A stretch of 64,000 nt of DNA from NCBI RefSeq assembly GCF_900156805.1, contig NZ_FTOQ01000006.1:1-64000 (forward strand), given 5' to 3'. The notes beneath the pieces were generated by a model. That model saw nothing but the letters and a program-made list of their open reading frames with translations, was not told the origin of the DNA and did not search any database. Shown here piece after piece: positions 26,737-35,110 of the stretch. Both the position numbers and the translations under genes were made by a program. This stretch comes from Roseivivax lentus. GTDB lineage: Bacteria > Pseudomonadota > Alphaproteobacteria > Rhodobacterales > Rhodobacteraceae. The stretch's first letter is position 1, and every line of letters starts with the position of its first letter.

Positions 26737-27417
26737 TCAGCCGGTCTGCTCCCGCTCCTGCGCCGCGCGGTAATCTTCCAGCCGCTTGCCGGGCTCGTCG
26801 ACGAAGAGGCCGGGCAGGGGCCGCAGGGCGCGCACCCGGTCGATGCGGAAACTGGCGAAATCGCCCGCCCGCTCGTCCCAAACCACCGCCGTCCAGATCC
26901 GGCCCCAGTAATCCAGATGCAGCGGCCGCACGTCCCGCGGCGTGCTCTCCTCGGCCAGCTCGATGCGCAGCTTCTGGCGGGCACGGATCGCCGCGCGGAA
27001 GGCCGGCATGTGGCGGAAACCCTGCGCCGCCTCGGCGAAGGGATAGGTGGCGAAGCCGAAGCGCTTTGCGGCCATGCCGGTATCTTCGGGCAGAACCGCC
27101 TCGATCTTTTGCGAAAGCGCCTCCGCAGCCGCCGACACCCGGTCCATATTCGCGGCCCCCACCGCCGCGAGGCCCAGATGCAGCGCCTCGAGTTCGTCTT
27201 CGGTCAGGTTCAGCGGCGGCAGGGTCGTCATCGCCCGCGCGGTGAAGCCGCGCCCGCGCTCGCCCTCGATGGGCACGCCCGAGGCCGCGAGCGTGTCCAT
27301 GTCCCGGTAGATCGTCCTGAGCGAGACACCCAGCATCCGCGCGAGGTCCTCGGCGCGGTGCAGGCGGCCATCCTTGAGGCGGGTCATCAGGGCATAAAGC
27401 CGGTCGGCGCGGCGCAT
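26737..27417 (-). CDS. YafY-type HTH/WYL transcriptional regulator
   Basis: The 226-residue protein has an N-terminal DeoR-like winged helix (RLYALMTRLKDGRLHRAEDLARMLGVSLRTIYRDMDTLAASGVPI). A central linker follows, and then a WYL-type domain whose core reads VRPLHLDYWGRIWTAVVWDE near residue 150. WYL domains bind ligands or nucleic acid. ATG 27417 (MRRADRL) is used because YafY homologues start there; a GTG at 27453 would add 12 residues. Upstream (27445-27490) are the repeated half-sites TGGCAA and a TGTCA/TGACA dyad, possibly an autoregulatory operator between this gene and tatA. Confidence 0.85.
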   Translation of the reverse strand: MRRADRLYALMTRLKDGRLHRAEDLARMLGVSLRTIYRDMDTLAASGVPIEGERGRGFTARAMTTLPPLNLTEDELEALHLGLAAVGAANMDRVSAAAEALSQKIEAVLPEDTGMAAKRFGFATYPFAEAAQGFRHMPAFRAAIRARQKLRIELAEESTPRDVRPLHLDYWGRIWTAVVWDERAGDFASFRIDRVRALRPLPGLFVDEPGKRLEDYRAAQEREQTG

Positions 27418-27630
27418 GGGCGATTCTCTGGTGCTGGCAGGTGGATTTGTCACGAAACTGGCAACTGACAGGATAGTGGCAAGAAATGCGACATGACCAG
27501 CCCCCTCGGCCCTGATTTCGCGCTGCAGGACGCTTTCGCGGGCGGCCCGAACGCGCTATTGCAGCCGCAGGAGTACATGCGCAGCGGGCGCGCCGTCCCA
27601 TCGGCGGGCCTGCCTCACGGGAGACGGATC

Positions 27631-27855
27631 ATGCTCAACAATATCGGCCTTCCGGGCCTTCTTCTCATCGCGGTCGTGGTGCTCGTCCTGTTCGGACGCG
27701 GCAAGATCTCCAGCCTCATGGGCGAGGTCGGCAAGGGCATCACCGCCTTCAAGAAAGGCGTGAAGGATGGCAGCGAAGAGCAACTCGAGGACGAGGACGG
27801 CAAGTCGCAGACCGCACGCGACGTGACGCCCGAGACCGAAAAAGACAAGGTCTGA
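27631..27855 (+). CDS. tatA: Sec-independent translocase component TatA
   Basis: This 74-residue protein has the TatA layout: a single N-terminal helix ([39 protein letters not shown]) with the conserved F-G hinge (LFGRGK), an amphipathic helix, and an acidic tail. It multimerises to form the conduit for folded proteins carrying twin-arginine signals. Within this window the TakP-type binding protein, and the ancestral form of the PAP2-subtilase, are candidate cargo. It is the first gene of tatA-tatB-tatC, with a GGGAGACGG site before the ATG. Confidence 0.95.
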   Translation: MLNNIGLPGLLLIAVVVLVLFGRGKISSLMGEVGKGITAFKKGVKDGSEEQLEDEDGKSQTARDVTPETEKDKV

Positions 27856-27865
27856 GGCCGCCCCC

Positions 27866-28333
27866 ATGTTCGATCTGGGCTGGACCGAGCTTCTGGTCAT
27901 CGGGATCGTCGCGTTGATCGTGGTCGGCCCGAAAGACCTGCCGATGCTGTTCCGCAACATCGGCCGCTTCGTCGGCAAGGCGAAGGGCATGGCGCGCGAG
28001 TTTTCCCGCGCCATGAACGAGGCGGCGGACGAATCGGGCATGAAGGACGTCCAGAAGACCTTCAAGGCGGCGTCCAACCCGCTCAATTCCGCGATGGACG
28101 GTGTGAAATCGGCGGCGCGGGACATGACCAACCTCAACCTCGACGACGACAAGCCCGCCAAGAAGGCCGATATCGGCAAGCCCAGCCCGGAACGGGCCGC
28201 GGCAGCCAAGAAGATCGAGGCCGCGACCGCCCGCAAGGCCGCCGAACGCAAGGCCCGCGAGGCCGAGGAGGCCATGAAGGCCGCCGATGCGCTCGAGGCG
28301 AAACTCGGCGGCGATGACGGAGACAAGGCGTGA
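27866..28333 (+). CDS. tatB: Sec-independent translocase component TatB
   Basis: The 155-residue protein begins [45 protein letters not shown], the standard TatB transmembrane and amphipathic helix with Glu8 and the G-P-K-D-L-P hinge. The lysine/alanine-rich C-terminus (about residues 105-145) is a long charged helix. TatB receives the twin-arginine signal from the substrate together with TatC. It starts ten bases after tatA and overlaps tatC by four bases. Confidence 0.95.
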   Translation: MFDLGWTELLVIGIVALIVVGPKDLPMLFRNIGRFVGKAKGMAREFSRAMNEAADESGMKDVQKTFKAASNPLNSAMDGVKSAARDMTNLNLDDDKPAKKADIGKPSPERAAAAKKIEAATARKAAERKAREAEEAMKAADALEAKLGGDDGDKA

Positions 28334-29229
28334 GCGTCAAGGACGAGATCGAAGACAGCGCCGCCCCGCTGATCGAACATCTGGCCGAGCTGCGCACGCG
28401 GCTCATCCATTGCGTCGTCTATTTCCTCGTGGGCATGATCATCTGCTTCACCGTGGCTACGCCGATCTTCAACTTCCTGACCAATCCGCTCTGCCAGGTG
28501 CTCTCGGCGCGCGGGCAGGATTGCGACCTGATCTTCATCTCGCCGCAGGAAGGCTTCTTCGTGGCGATCAAGGTGTCGCTCCTGGGCGGCTTCATGCTGG
28601 CCTTTCCGTTCATCGCCAACCAGATGTGGCGCTTCGTGGCGCCGGGGCTCTACAAGTCCGAGAAGGGCGCGTTCCTGCCCTTCCTGATCGCCTCGCCCTT
28701 CATGTTCTTCCTGGGCGCGTCTTTTGCCTTCTATGTCGTGACGCCGCTGGCCTACGACTTCTTCCTCGGCTTCCAGCAATTCGGCGCGGATGGCGAGGCG
28801 GTGGTCGGCGAAGAGGTCCGCCAGGGTCTGTCGGTGGTCTTCCAGGGCTCCGCGCAGGAATATCTGAACCTCACCATCAAGTTCATCGTGGCCTTCGGGC
28901 TCTGCTTCCAGCTGCCGGTTTTGCTGACGCTGATGGGCAAGGCCGGGCTCGTCTCGGCCAAGGGCCTGGGCGATGTGCGCAAATACGCCGTGGTGGGCAT
29001 CCTCGTGCTGGCGGCCCTCGTGACCCCGCCCGATGTCATCACCCAGGTGATCCTCTTCGTCGTGGTCTACGGCCTTTACGAAGTCTCGATCTTCCTCGTC
29101 CGCCGCGTCGAGAAGAAGCGCATCGCCGAGCTGAAGGCGCAGGGCGTCTGGTTCGAGGATGACGAGGACGAGGACCCGCTGATGTCCGAGTTCGACGAGG
29201 ACGAGGGCCAAGGCAAGGACCGCAAGTGA
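28330..29229 (+). CDS. tatC: Sec-independent translocase component TatC
   Basis: TatC is the polytopic receptor for twin-arginine signal peptides. The 299-residue product starts with GTG at 28330, inside the tatB stop. Six helices can be traced. The cytoplasmic N-terminus [23 protein letters not shown] holds the conserved H-L-x-E-L-R motif, and the first periplasmic loop includes [51 protein letters not shown] is the conserved final helix. The acidic tail ([17 protein letters not shown]) is longer than in E. coli. The DUF815 gene overlaps its stop. Confidence 0.96.
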   Translation: MSVKDEIEDSAAPLIEHLAELRTRLIHCVVYFLVGMIICFTVATPIFNFLTNPLCQVLSARGQDCDLIFISPQEGFFVAIKVSLLGGFMLAFPFIANQMWRFVAPGLYKSEKGAFLPFLIASPFMFFLGASFAFYVVTPLAYDFFLGFQQFGADGEAVVGEEVRQGLSVVFQGSAQEYLNLTIKFIVAFGLCFQLPVLLTLMGKAGLVSAKGLGDVRKYAVVGILVLAALVTPPDVITQVILFVVVYGLYEVSIFLVRRVEKKRIAELKAQGVWFEDDEDEDPLMSEFDEDEGQGKDRK

Positions 29230-30071
29230 GCGACCCGGCACTTCTGACCCGCATCGCCGAGGCGCTGGAGCGAATGGCGCCCGCCGCCCTCGATGCGCCC
29301 GACCTCGCGGGCGCGGATGCCTTCGTCTGGCACACCGCACCGGACCGGCTGGAGCCGGTGCCGGTGGTCAGCCGGATCGACCTGTCGCTCCTCGTGGGCA
29401 TCGACCGCACCCGCGACACGCTGCTGCAGAATACCCGCCAATTCGCCGCCGGCCACGCCGCCAACAACGCGCTTCTTTGGGGCGCGCGGGGCATGGGCAA
29501 ATCCTCGGTGGTGAAGGCGGTGCATGCGGCCATCGTCGCCGAGGGCCATCCGCTCAAGATCGTGGAGCTGCAGCGCGAAGATCTGCCCTCGGTCTCGCGG
29601 CTTCTGAACATCCTGCGCGCCGCACCCTTCCGGTTCCTGCTCTTTTGCGACGACCTGTCGTTTTCCCATGACGACCAGCATTACAAGTCGCTGAAGGCCG
29701 TGCTCGATGGCGGCATCGAGGGACGCCCGGAGAACGTGCTGTTCTACGCCACCTCGAACCGCCGCCACCTGATGCCGCGCGACATGATCGAGAACGAGCG
29801 TTCCTCCTCGATCAGCCCCTCCGAGGCGGTGGAGGAAAAGGTGTCGCTGTCCGACCGCTTCGGGCTGTGGCTGGGCTTCCACCCCTGTTCGCAGGACGAA
29901 TACCTCGCGATGATCGACGGCTATTGCGCGGCGTATGGTCTTTCCGTCGATCCCGAACGCCTGCGCGCCGAGGCGATCGAATGGCAGGCCACCCGCGGCG
30001 CCCGGTCGGGCCGCGTCGCCTGGCAGTTCTTCACCGATCTCGCGGGGCGTCAGGGCATACGCGTGACCTGA
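29226..30071 (+). CDS. DUF815 family P-loop ATPase
   Basis: The 281-residue protein starts with GTG at 29226, overlapping tatC by four bases. Walker A is LLWGARGMGKSSVVKA near residue 80. Walker B is RFLLFCDDLSF near residue 140, followed by LDGGIEGRPENVLFYATSNRRHLMP with a sensor-like Asn. These identify the DUF815 group of AAA-like ATPases, whose cellular role is not established. It is the last gene of the tat operon, but a role in Tat export has not been shown. Transcription probably ends at the hairpins just downstream. Confidence 0.9.
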   Translation: MSDPALLTRIAEALERMAPAALDAPDLAGADAFVWHTAPDRLEPVPVVSRIDLSLLVGIDRTRDTLLQNTRQFAAGHAANNALLWGARGMGKSSVVKAVHAAIVAEGHPLKIVELQREDLPSVSRLLNILRAAPFRFLLFCDDLSFSHDDQHYKSLKAVLDGGIEGRPENVLFYATSNRRHLMPRDMIENERSSSISPSEAVEEKVSLSDRFGLWLGFHPCSQDEYLAMIDGYCAAYGLSVDPERLRAEAIEWQATRGARSGRVAWQFFTDLAGRQGIRVT

Positions 30072-30081
30072 GGATTTGCGC

Positions 30082-30205
30082 CCAGGCTACGCCTGGTCGC
30101 CCCGCGCGCGGCTGCGCCGCGCGGGCCCCTGCGGGGGCATGCTGGATGCCCCTGCGGGGCATGCGAGACGCCCCTGCGGGGCGATAGCGGCTACGCCGCT
30201 TTTTT
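30082..30205 (+). repeat. tandem array of six short hairpins with TGC/TAC loops
   Basis: Six perfect stems follow one another, each closed by a three-base loop: 30082-30096 (CCAGGC, loop TAC), 30105-30123 (8-bp stem, TGC), 30126-30136 (4-bp CCCC/GGGG, TGC), 30146-30162 (7-bp ATGCCCC/GGGGCAT, TGC), 30169-30183 (6-bp CGCCCC/GGGGCG, TGC) and 30186-30200 (AGCGGC/GCCGCT, TAC). The last is followed by TTTTT. The shared loop sequence argues for amplification of a unit rather than chance. It lies just after the tat-DUF815 operon. Confidence 0.75.
30186..30205 (+). terminator. rho-independent terminator of the tat operon
   Basis: AGCGGC, loop TAC, GCCGCT, then a run of T's (30200-30205). This final hairpin of the array is a good intrinsic terminator for tatABC-DUF815. 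Confidence 0.8.
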
Positions 30206-30302
30206 CAGCTTTCGTGGCCGCACGCGGCTTTTGCGGACGTCTTCGGTGCCTGCCTGCCGATCATCTGCCCAGAGGCGCTTGAGCCGGCATTCTGCCTCTC
30301 AA

Positions 30303-30426
30303 GACGCCTGCCCGAGACTATCCCGATCCGGTCCGCCTCAAGGCCGGGCCGCGCGTGCCGCGCGGTGCCTGCGGCAGCCTTGACCCGGCCCGGATCGGGC
30401 GGGGGCGCTTCTCGGTGCGGCAGGCG
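30303..30426. repeat. structured intergenic element, copy 1 (56-bp core 30333-30388)
   Basis: A 56-bp core (30333-30388) recurs without mismatch at 42747-42802. The core is bounded by TCAAGGC and GCCTTGA. Inside are two hairpins, CCGCGCG-TGC-CGCGCGG and TGCC-TGC-GGCA, giving a cloverleaf-like fold. Outside the core, CCCGATCCGG pairs with CCGGATCGGG, and further out CGCCTGCC pairs with GGCAGGCG, so the element extends to about 30303-30426. It fills the gap between the tat operon and nlpD. Confidence 0.75.
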
Positions 30427-30428
30427 CC

Positions 30429-31610
30429 CTAGTTCAGGTAGAGGTTCGGGTCCACCGCGTCGAAGCCGTCGCGCACCTCGAAATGCATCCGCGCCGGATC
30501 GCCCGCGCGCACCTTGGCGATGGTCTGCCCGCGGCTGACCGCGTCCCCCTTCGACACCGAGATGCCGTCGATATGGGTGTAGACGGTCAGGATGTTGTCC
30601 GGATGCTTGATGACGAGGATCGGGATGCCGTCGGTATTGGTGGTGATCGCCGCCACCGTGCCGCTGGCCGCCGCGGCGACCGGCGTGCCCGCCGGGGCCG
30701 CGATGTCGATGCCGTCATTGGTGCCCGGCGCGTATTCGCGGATGATCGTGCCCGCGACCGGCATGCGGAAGGCGCCGCCCGAAGAGGCGGGCTCCGAGAC
30801 GGGGCCGACATCGGGCGCGGGTGTGGCCGGGGCCGCGGCGCTCGCATTGCCCGAAGCGGGCGGCAGCGCCGTGCCGTCGCTGACCGGCGCGGGGGGCAGC
30901 GGCTCGGCGGCCGAGGGCGGCGTCGGCGTCGGCGATCCGGCGCCGGGCGCGGAGACCGCCGCGCTGCGGGTGCCCCCGCCGGTGCCCGTGGCCACCGGGA
31001 TCAGCAGATACTGCCCTTCGCGCACGGAATAATTCTGGTCGAGCCCGTTCCAGTCGGCCAAGGCGCGCGGCGTCACGTTGTAGAGTCGCGCGATGGAATA
31101 GGCGGTCTCGCCCCGGCTGACCTGGTGGCGCACCGGCTCGACGCCGCCGGGGGCGGGGGCCACGGTGCCCGCGGGCACCGGGGTCGCGGGCGCGCTGTTA
31201 ATGGCGCTCGAGGCCAGCGCGCTGATATCCACCGCGCCCGTCGCGGCGGAGGGCTCGCTGACCCGGCGGGGCAGGGCCACGATCTCGCCCTCGCGCAGCA
31301 CGTCGTTCCCCTCGATGCCGTTGTAGCGCGCCAGCTCGCCCACCGGCAGGCCGACCCGGGCCGCGACATCGCCCAGCGTGTCGCCCCGGCGCGCCACCGC
31401 CACCTGGTAGGCCGGGTAGGAGATCACGCCGCGCGCATCGGCGGCGGGCCGGTCGCCCACCGCGTTCAGCGCGGCATCCGAGGTATTCGCATCGGTCGGA
31501 CGCAGGTCGAAATCCATCGGCCCCTCGCAGGCCCCCAGTGCCAGCACCAGAAGTCCCGCCTGGCCCGCCCGCCATGCCGCGCGGTATCGCGTGTCTGTCT
31601 TGGCCATCAT
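30429..31610 (-). CDS. nlpD: LysM/LytM lipoprotein, NlpD-like amidase activator
   Basis: This 393-residue outer-membrane lipoprotein probably activates cell-division amidases. It has a lipobox (LGAC, near residue 25) and two LysM modules (VARRGDTLGDVAARVGLPVGELARYNGI and VSRGETAYSIARLYNVTPRALADWNGL). A Pro/Ala/Ser linker leads to a C-terminal LytM/M23 domain. The first zinc His of M23 enzymes is replaced (GTNDGIDIAAPAGTPV), while MHFEVRDG and VDPNLYL remain. Such loss of catalysis is typical of NlpD/EnvC. ATG 31610 has a GAGGA site. The order surE-pcm-nlpD is the classical one, but no rpoS follows, as expected in alphaproteobacteria. Confidence 0.88.
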   Translation of the reverse strand: MMAKTDTRYRAAWRAGQAGLLVLALGACEGPMDFDLRPTDANTSDAALNAVGDRPAADARGVISYPAYQVAVARRGDTLGDVAARVGLPVGELARYNGIEGNDVLREGEIVALPRRVSEPSAATGAVDISALASSAINSAPATPVPAGTVAPAPGGVEPVRHQVSRGETAYSIARLYNVTPRALADWNGLDQNYSVREGQYLLIPVATGTGGGTRSAAVSAPGAGSPTPTPPSAAEPLPPAPVSDGTALPPASGNASAAAPATPAPDVGPVSEPASSGGAFRMPVAGTIIREYAPGTNDGIDIAAPAGTPVAAAASGTVAAITTNTDGIPILVIKHPDNILTVYTHIDGISVSKGDAVSRGQTIAKVRAGDPARMHFEVRDGFDAVDPNLYLN

Positions 31611-31680
31611 GCTCTTCCTCAAGTCGCGGCCCCTTGTGCCGGGGCGTTTGGTCGTGATCTGCCGCTCTGCCGGGCGCGGC

Positions 31681-32325
31681 TCAACTGTCCCGCCCGAGCC
31701 CTTCGACCAGCGGGACGAACCGCACCGGACGCAATTCGCGGTAATCGAAGCCGCTCTCGCTTCGGCTCACGCGGATCAGACTCTGGACGGCATCGGACTG
31801 GCCGACCGGCAGCACCATGATACCGCCGATCTTCAACTGGGCCAATAGGGGGCCCGGCGGGTCCTCGGCGGCGGCGGTCACGATGATGCGGTCGAAGGGC
31901 GCCTGGTCGGGCAGGCCGTGGCTGCCATCGGCGGTGAAGGCGGTGATGTTGGTGAGACCCAGCGCATCGAAGACCTCGCGCGCCTCGCGCACCAGCCGCT
32001 TGTGCCGGTCGACGGTGTAGACGCGGCGCGCAAGCTGGCTCAGCACCGCGGCCTGGTAGCCCGAGCCGGTCCCCACCTCGAGCACCTTGTCGCGTGCGCT
32101 CACATCCAGCGCCTGGGTCATCAGCCCCACCACCGAGGGCTGCGAGATGGTCTGCCCGCAGGCGATGGGCAGCGGCATGTCCTCATAAGCGCGGTCGGTG
32201 AAGTAATGCCGGATGAACGGGCCCCGGTCGATCGCCTCCATCGCCGAGAGCACGCGCTTGTCCGTCACGCCCCGCGAGCGGAGCGCGAAGAGGAACTGCA
32301 TCTTGCGTTCCGCCTCGTCGGTCAT
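31681..32325 (-). CDS. pcm: protein-L-isoaspartate O-methyltransferase
   Basis: Pcm methylates isoaspartyl residues in damaged proteins so that they can revert to aspartate. The 214-residue sequence has the family's motifs: [27 protein letters not shown] near residue 50, the SAM-binding [19 protein letters not shown] near residue 85, and [24 protein letters not shown] near residue 145. It overlaps the surE stop by four bases (ATGA), so surE and pcm are co-translated, and it is followed by nlpD. Stress and stationary-phase maintenance are the usual roles of the trio. Confidence 0.95.
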   Translation of the reverse strand: MTDEAERKMQFLFALRSRGVTDKRVLSAMEAIDRGPFIRHYFTDRAYEDMPLPIACGQTISQPSVVGLMTQALDVSARDKVLEVGTGSGYQAAVLSQLARRVYTVDRHKRLVREAREVFDALGLTNITAFTADGSHGLPDQAPFDRIIVTAAAEDPPGPLLAQLKIGGIMVLPVGQSDAVQSLIRVSRSESGFDYRELRPVRFVPLVEGLGRDS

Positions 32326-33107
32326 GAAAGCAGGTCTGCCAGCTTGTCCAGATCGTCATGCGCGGTCAGGTCCGCGCGCATCGGCGTGACCGAGATGAAC
32401 CCCTTGAGGTTCACATCCGCATCCGAGCCCTTCGCCGTCGCGCGCCGCTGATCGCCGCCCTTGATCCAGAGAAAACGCCGCCCCGCGGGCGAAAGCTGCG
32501 GTTCGACCGAAAAACCGGTGGCGGGCCGCTTGCCTTGCGGCGCGGCGGTGATCCCGGCCACGGCGGCGGCGGGCACGGGCGGGAAGTTGACGTTGTAGAA
32601 CAGCCGGTAGGGGTGATCGGCGCCCTGCACCCGCTCCAGCAGCCGGCGGACCACGTCGGCGCCATGCACCCGCGCGGCCTCGAACATGTCGGGCGCGTTC
32701 CAGTTCTCGGGGCCGAGATATTGCGACATGGCAATCGCCGGCAGGTCCTGCAGCGCGGCCTCCATCGCCGCACCGATCGTGCCGGAATACAGCACGTTCT
32801 CGGCGGAATTGTTGCCCCGGTTCACGCCTGAAAGCACCAGATCGGGGGGATGATCGGACATCACGTCATGGATGGCGGCCAGCACGCAATCGGCGGGGCT
32901 GCCCTCGGCGGCGAAGGTGCGCGCGCCCAGTTCGGACACCATGAAGGGGCTGGAATAGGAAATGGTGTGGCCCACGCCCGATTGCTCGAAGGCCGGTGCG
33001 ACGGTCCAGACCTCGCCCGCATCGCCCGCGATCTCGGTCGCGATCTCCTTCAGAACCGCGAGGCCCGGCGCATTGATGCCGTCGTCGTTGGTGATGAGAA
33101 TGCGCAT
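32322..33107 (-). CDS. surE: 5'-nucleotidase SurE
   Basis: SurE is a metal-dependent nucleotidase acting on nucleoside 5'- and 3'-monophosphates and short polyphosphate. The 261-residue protein begins [15 protein letters not shown], whose two Asp residues bind the metal. It continues with [16 protein letters not shown] (the catalytic Ser/Asn loop), [11 protein letters not shown], and [28 protein letters not shown], which supplies the third ligand, Asn. It heads the surE-pcm-nlpD operon. The upstream gap holds a dispersed repeat in inverted orientation. Confidence 0.96.
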   Translation of the reverse strand: MRILITNDDGINAPGLAVLKEIATEIAGDAGEVWTVAPAFEQSGVGHTISYSSPFMVSELGARTFAAEGSPADCVLAAIHDVMSDHPPDLVLSGVNRGNNSAENVLYSGTIGAAMEAALQDLPAIAMSQYLGPENWNAPDMFEAARVHGADVVRRLLERVQGADHPYRLFYNVNFPPVPAAAVAGITAAPQGKRPATGFSVEPQLSPAGRRFLWIKGGDQRRATAKGSDADVNLKGFISVTPMRADLTAHDDLDKLADLLS

Positions 33108-33471
33108 GATCCCGCCTGTTTGTCGCTTTCCCCGTTCCTAGGGAAGGCGCGGGGCTTGGGCAAGGACGCTTTGGCGCGCGGCTGCCCGGGCGGCCCGCAT
33201 CGGTGGCCCGCGTCGGATTGCGTTTTTCGGGAAAGGTGAACTTGGGGGGCTTGCGCCCGGAGGCCCGTGGGACGGCGCGGGCGGCCGGATGCGCGGGGCG
33301 CCCATGGCGAACAAGTCGCGCATCGCGCGCGGCGCGCGGGCGTTGCCGGTTGGCAAGGTGGTGGTCGGCGGTCGGGGCGTGTGAGGCGATGTGCCGCCGC
33401 CCCATGCGTCATCTTTCCGGGAAAACGCAAATCCCGAGGCCGCCAAGCCCTGCGCCTCGGGGGCGGCGCGA
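33108..33471. other. intergenic region between surE and the SDR gene, with an inverted pair of a dispersed motif
   Basis: The 364-base gap has no convincing gene. Two copies of a 24-bp motif face each other: 33217-33240 (plus strand, ATTGCGTTTTTCGGG then AAAGGTGAA) and 33409-33432 (minus strand, ATTTGCGTTTTCCCGG then AAAGATGA). A close relative occurs at 57174-57197 and more distant ones at 55353-55418. The pair might mark a small mobile or structural element. Confidence 0.55.
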
Positions 33472-34128
33472 TCAGGCGTCGCGGCTGCGCAGGATCTCGG
33501 GCAGGAGCGCCGCGGCGGCGTCCTGCGGGCTCGGCAGCGAGTCCTTCTCCTCGCCGGGGAAGAACCGACCGCGGGTCGCGCTGCGGAAGGGCGCGGGCGT
33601 CAGCACCCGCACATCGGGGCCCGTCTTCTCGGTCTCGGCGGCCCAGGACCGCGCCAGCGCGATCTGCGCCGCCTTGGTCGCGCCGTAGAGGCCGAAGAAT
33701 TTCTGCCCGCCGCGCGGGTCGTCGAAGAACACCGCTTTGCCCTCGGGCCCGATCAGCGCCGAGATGAAGGGGATGAGATGGCCCATCGCGGTGACGTTCA
33801 CGCCGACCGATTTGGACCAGTCCTTAGCGACGACGTGATCGGCGGGCGTCAGCGGCCCGGCATGGACGGCGCTGTGCACCCAAAGCGCCGCGCCGCCCCA
33901 GCGGTCATGCACCGAGCGGCAGAGATGCGCCATCGCGTCGCGATCGGTGATGTCCATCGGCGCCAGCGTCGCCTCGCCGCCGCGGGCCTTGATCCGGTCG
34001 TCCAGATCCTCGAGCCCGCCCACGGTGCGAGCCACCGCCACGACGTGATGCGTGTCGGACAAAAGCTCCGCCAATGCGAAGCCCAGACCCCGGGACGCCC
34101 CGGTCACCAATGCGGCAGGTTTGCTCAT
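33472..34128 (-). CDS. short-chain dehydrogenase/reductase family protein, catalytically atypical
   Basis: The 218-residue protein has the SDR Rossmann fold: the nucleotide-binding VTGASRGLGFALAELL near residue 7, a D-x-T/D-R-D stretch (PMDITDRDAM) and the YGATKAAQ Tyr-x-x-x-Lys pair near residue 150. The usual Asn-Asn-Ala-Gly is altered to VHSAVHAG, and the catalytic Ser position reads VFFDDPRGGQKF instead of a Ser-rich strand. It may therefore bind NAD(P) without normal oxidoreductase activity. ATG 34128 (MSKPAALVTG) is chosen; longer starts add a basic tail. The substrate is unknown. Confidence 0.8.
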   Translation of the reverse strand: MSKPAALVTGASRGLGFALAELLSDTHHVVAVARTVGGLEDLDDRIKARGGEATLAPMDITDRDAMAHLCRSVHDRWGGAALWVHSAVHAGPLTPADHVVAKDWSKSVGVNVTAMGHLIPFISALIGPEGKAVFFDDPRGGQKFFGLYGATKAAQIALARSWAAETEKTGPDVRVLTPAPFRSATRGRFFPGEEKDSLPSPQDAAAALLPEILRSRDA

Positions 34129-34159
34129 GGCGTGCATGTCGCCCGGCGCGCGGGCCTTG

Positions 34160-34438
34160 TCAACCGCGCCCGTCCTCGCTGCCCGGGATGGCGATCCAGG
34201 TGGTCCGGCCATCCGCCGAGGCGAGTGCCAGGCGGGCCGCGTCGATCGCCGCGACGGTGCGGTTGCCGACCTGCGTGCCGGGCGCGACCTTGGCGACCTC
34301 ACCCGAGGGCAGGCGCAAAAGCGCGGTCGGCGCGGCCTCGGTGCCCATCACGCCCAGGAGCGCGATTTCGGACAGGTCGATATCTGCGTGGCGCGTCGCC
34401 TTCTCGGCGACGTTTTTCGGGGTCTCGGGATTGGACAT
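34160..34438 (-). CDS. small protein resembling the homology region of GspC/PilP
   Basis: The 92-residue protein contains IALLGVMGTEAAPTALLRLPSGEVAKVAPGTQVGNRTVAAIDAARLALASADGRTTWIAIPG. That pattern (L-G-V then A-L-L-R-L then V-A-P-G-x-x-V then V-x-x-I) is the small beta domain of type II secretion GspC and pilus PilP proteins. Here it stands alone, with no membrane helix or pilus genes around it. ATG 34438 is used. Its neighbours are an SDR protein and DUF2199. The resemblance may be structural only. Confidence 0.6.
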   Translation of the reverse strand: MSNPETPKNVAEKATRHADIDLSEIALLGVMGTEAAPTALLRLPSGEVAKVAPGTQVGNRTVAAIDAARLALASADGRTTWIAIPGSEDGRG

Positions 34439-34546
34439 GATGCCTCTGGTGTGGTGTTGCGCGGCATCTATGGGGCGCGCGCGACCGCCACAAGCGGCGC
34501 GATTGTGCATGTGCAGAAAGTCGCCGAGAGTGCTACGGGGAAGGGG

Positions 34547-35110
34547 CTATCCGCGCCCGGTGAGATGCGGGCGGATGTCCTCGCCGATCTCGGCATAGAT
34601 GTCGAGCACCGCGTCGAAGGACAGCCCCTCGGCCAGCGCATCGGCGGCGGGGCCGGGCGCGGGCAGGAAGGTGGGCCGCGCCTCGGCGGCGCCGTGCCGC
34701 AGATGGCCCACCTCGATCTCGCCCAAGGGGCCGGGCAGGATGTTGGCCAGCACCGCCGCCATGTCGGCCGGGGCGCTGATGCCCGCCTCGATCCGCTCAA
34801 GCGTGGCGTAGAAATCCCCCGGCGCGACCTCGGCCCAGGGCGCGAGATGCACCGCGTCCCCGGCACCGCGCACCGGCACCGCCAGGTGCGCCCGAAGAAA
34901 ACGCCGCGCGCCCAACCGGCACAACTCGGAGGACAGCCGGTCCTCGCCCGCCGCGATCACCGCGCCCGGTTCGGGCAGGGCATGCGGCCAGTCCCCGGGC
35001 GCGTCATAGCCGATATCGATCAGCCCGCCGAAGCTGCGCCCGCAGCACGGGCAGGCGTAATCGGGATCGTTCAGCCGCTGCCAGCGGGCATCGAGCTGCA
35101 GCAGGTTCAC
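34547..35110 (-). CDS. DUF2199 domain protein
   Basis: The 187-residue protein begins with GTG at 35110, overlapping the purF stop by four bases. Near residue 20-28, CPCCGRSFGG is the zinc-binding-like knuckle of DUF2199, followed by DIGYDAPGDWPHALPE. RFLRAHLAVPVRGAGDAVHLAPWAEV near residue 70 is the other conserved block. Function is unknown. Its fixed position behind purF suggests co-expression with purine synthesis, but nothing in the sequence links it to that pathway. Confidence 0.85.
   Translation of the reverse strand: MNLLQLDARWQRLNDPDYACPCCGRSFGGLIDIGYDAPGDWPHALPEPGAVIAAGEDRLSSELCRLGARRFLRAHLAVPVRGAGDAVHLAPWAEVAPGDFYATLERIEAGISAPADMAAVLANILPGPLGEIEVGHLRHGAAEARPTFLPAPGPAADALAEGLSFDAVLDIYAEIGEDIRPHLTGRG

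Noticed and set aside
30126-30183. Repeated GCCCCTGCGGGGC units as a CRISPR array
   Set aside because: The units are palindromic with three-base loops and irregular short gaps, there are no unique 30-40-bp spacers, and no cas genes are in the window.
31681-33107. An rpoS gene expected next to surE-pcm-nlpD
   Set aside because: No sigma-factor-like sequence is present; alphaproteobacteria normally lack rpoS, and structured non-coding DNA follows nlpD.
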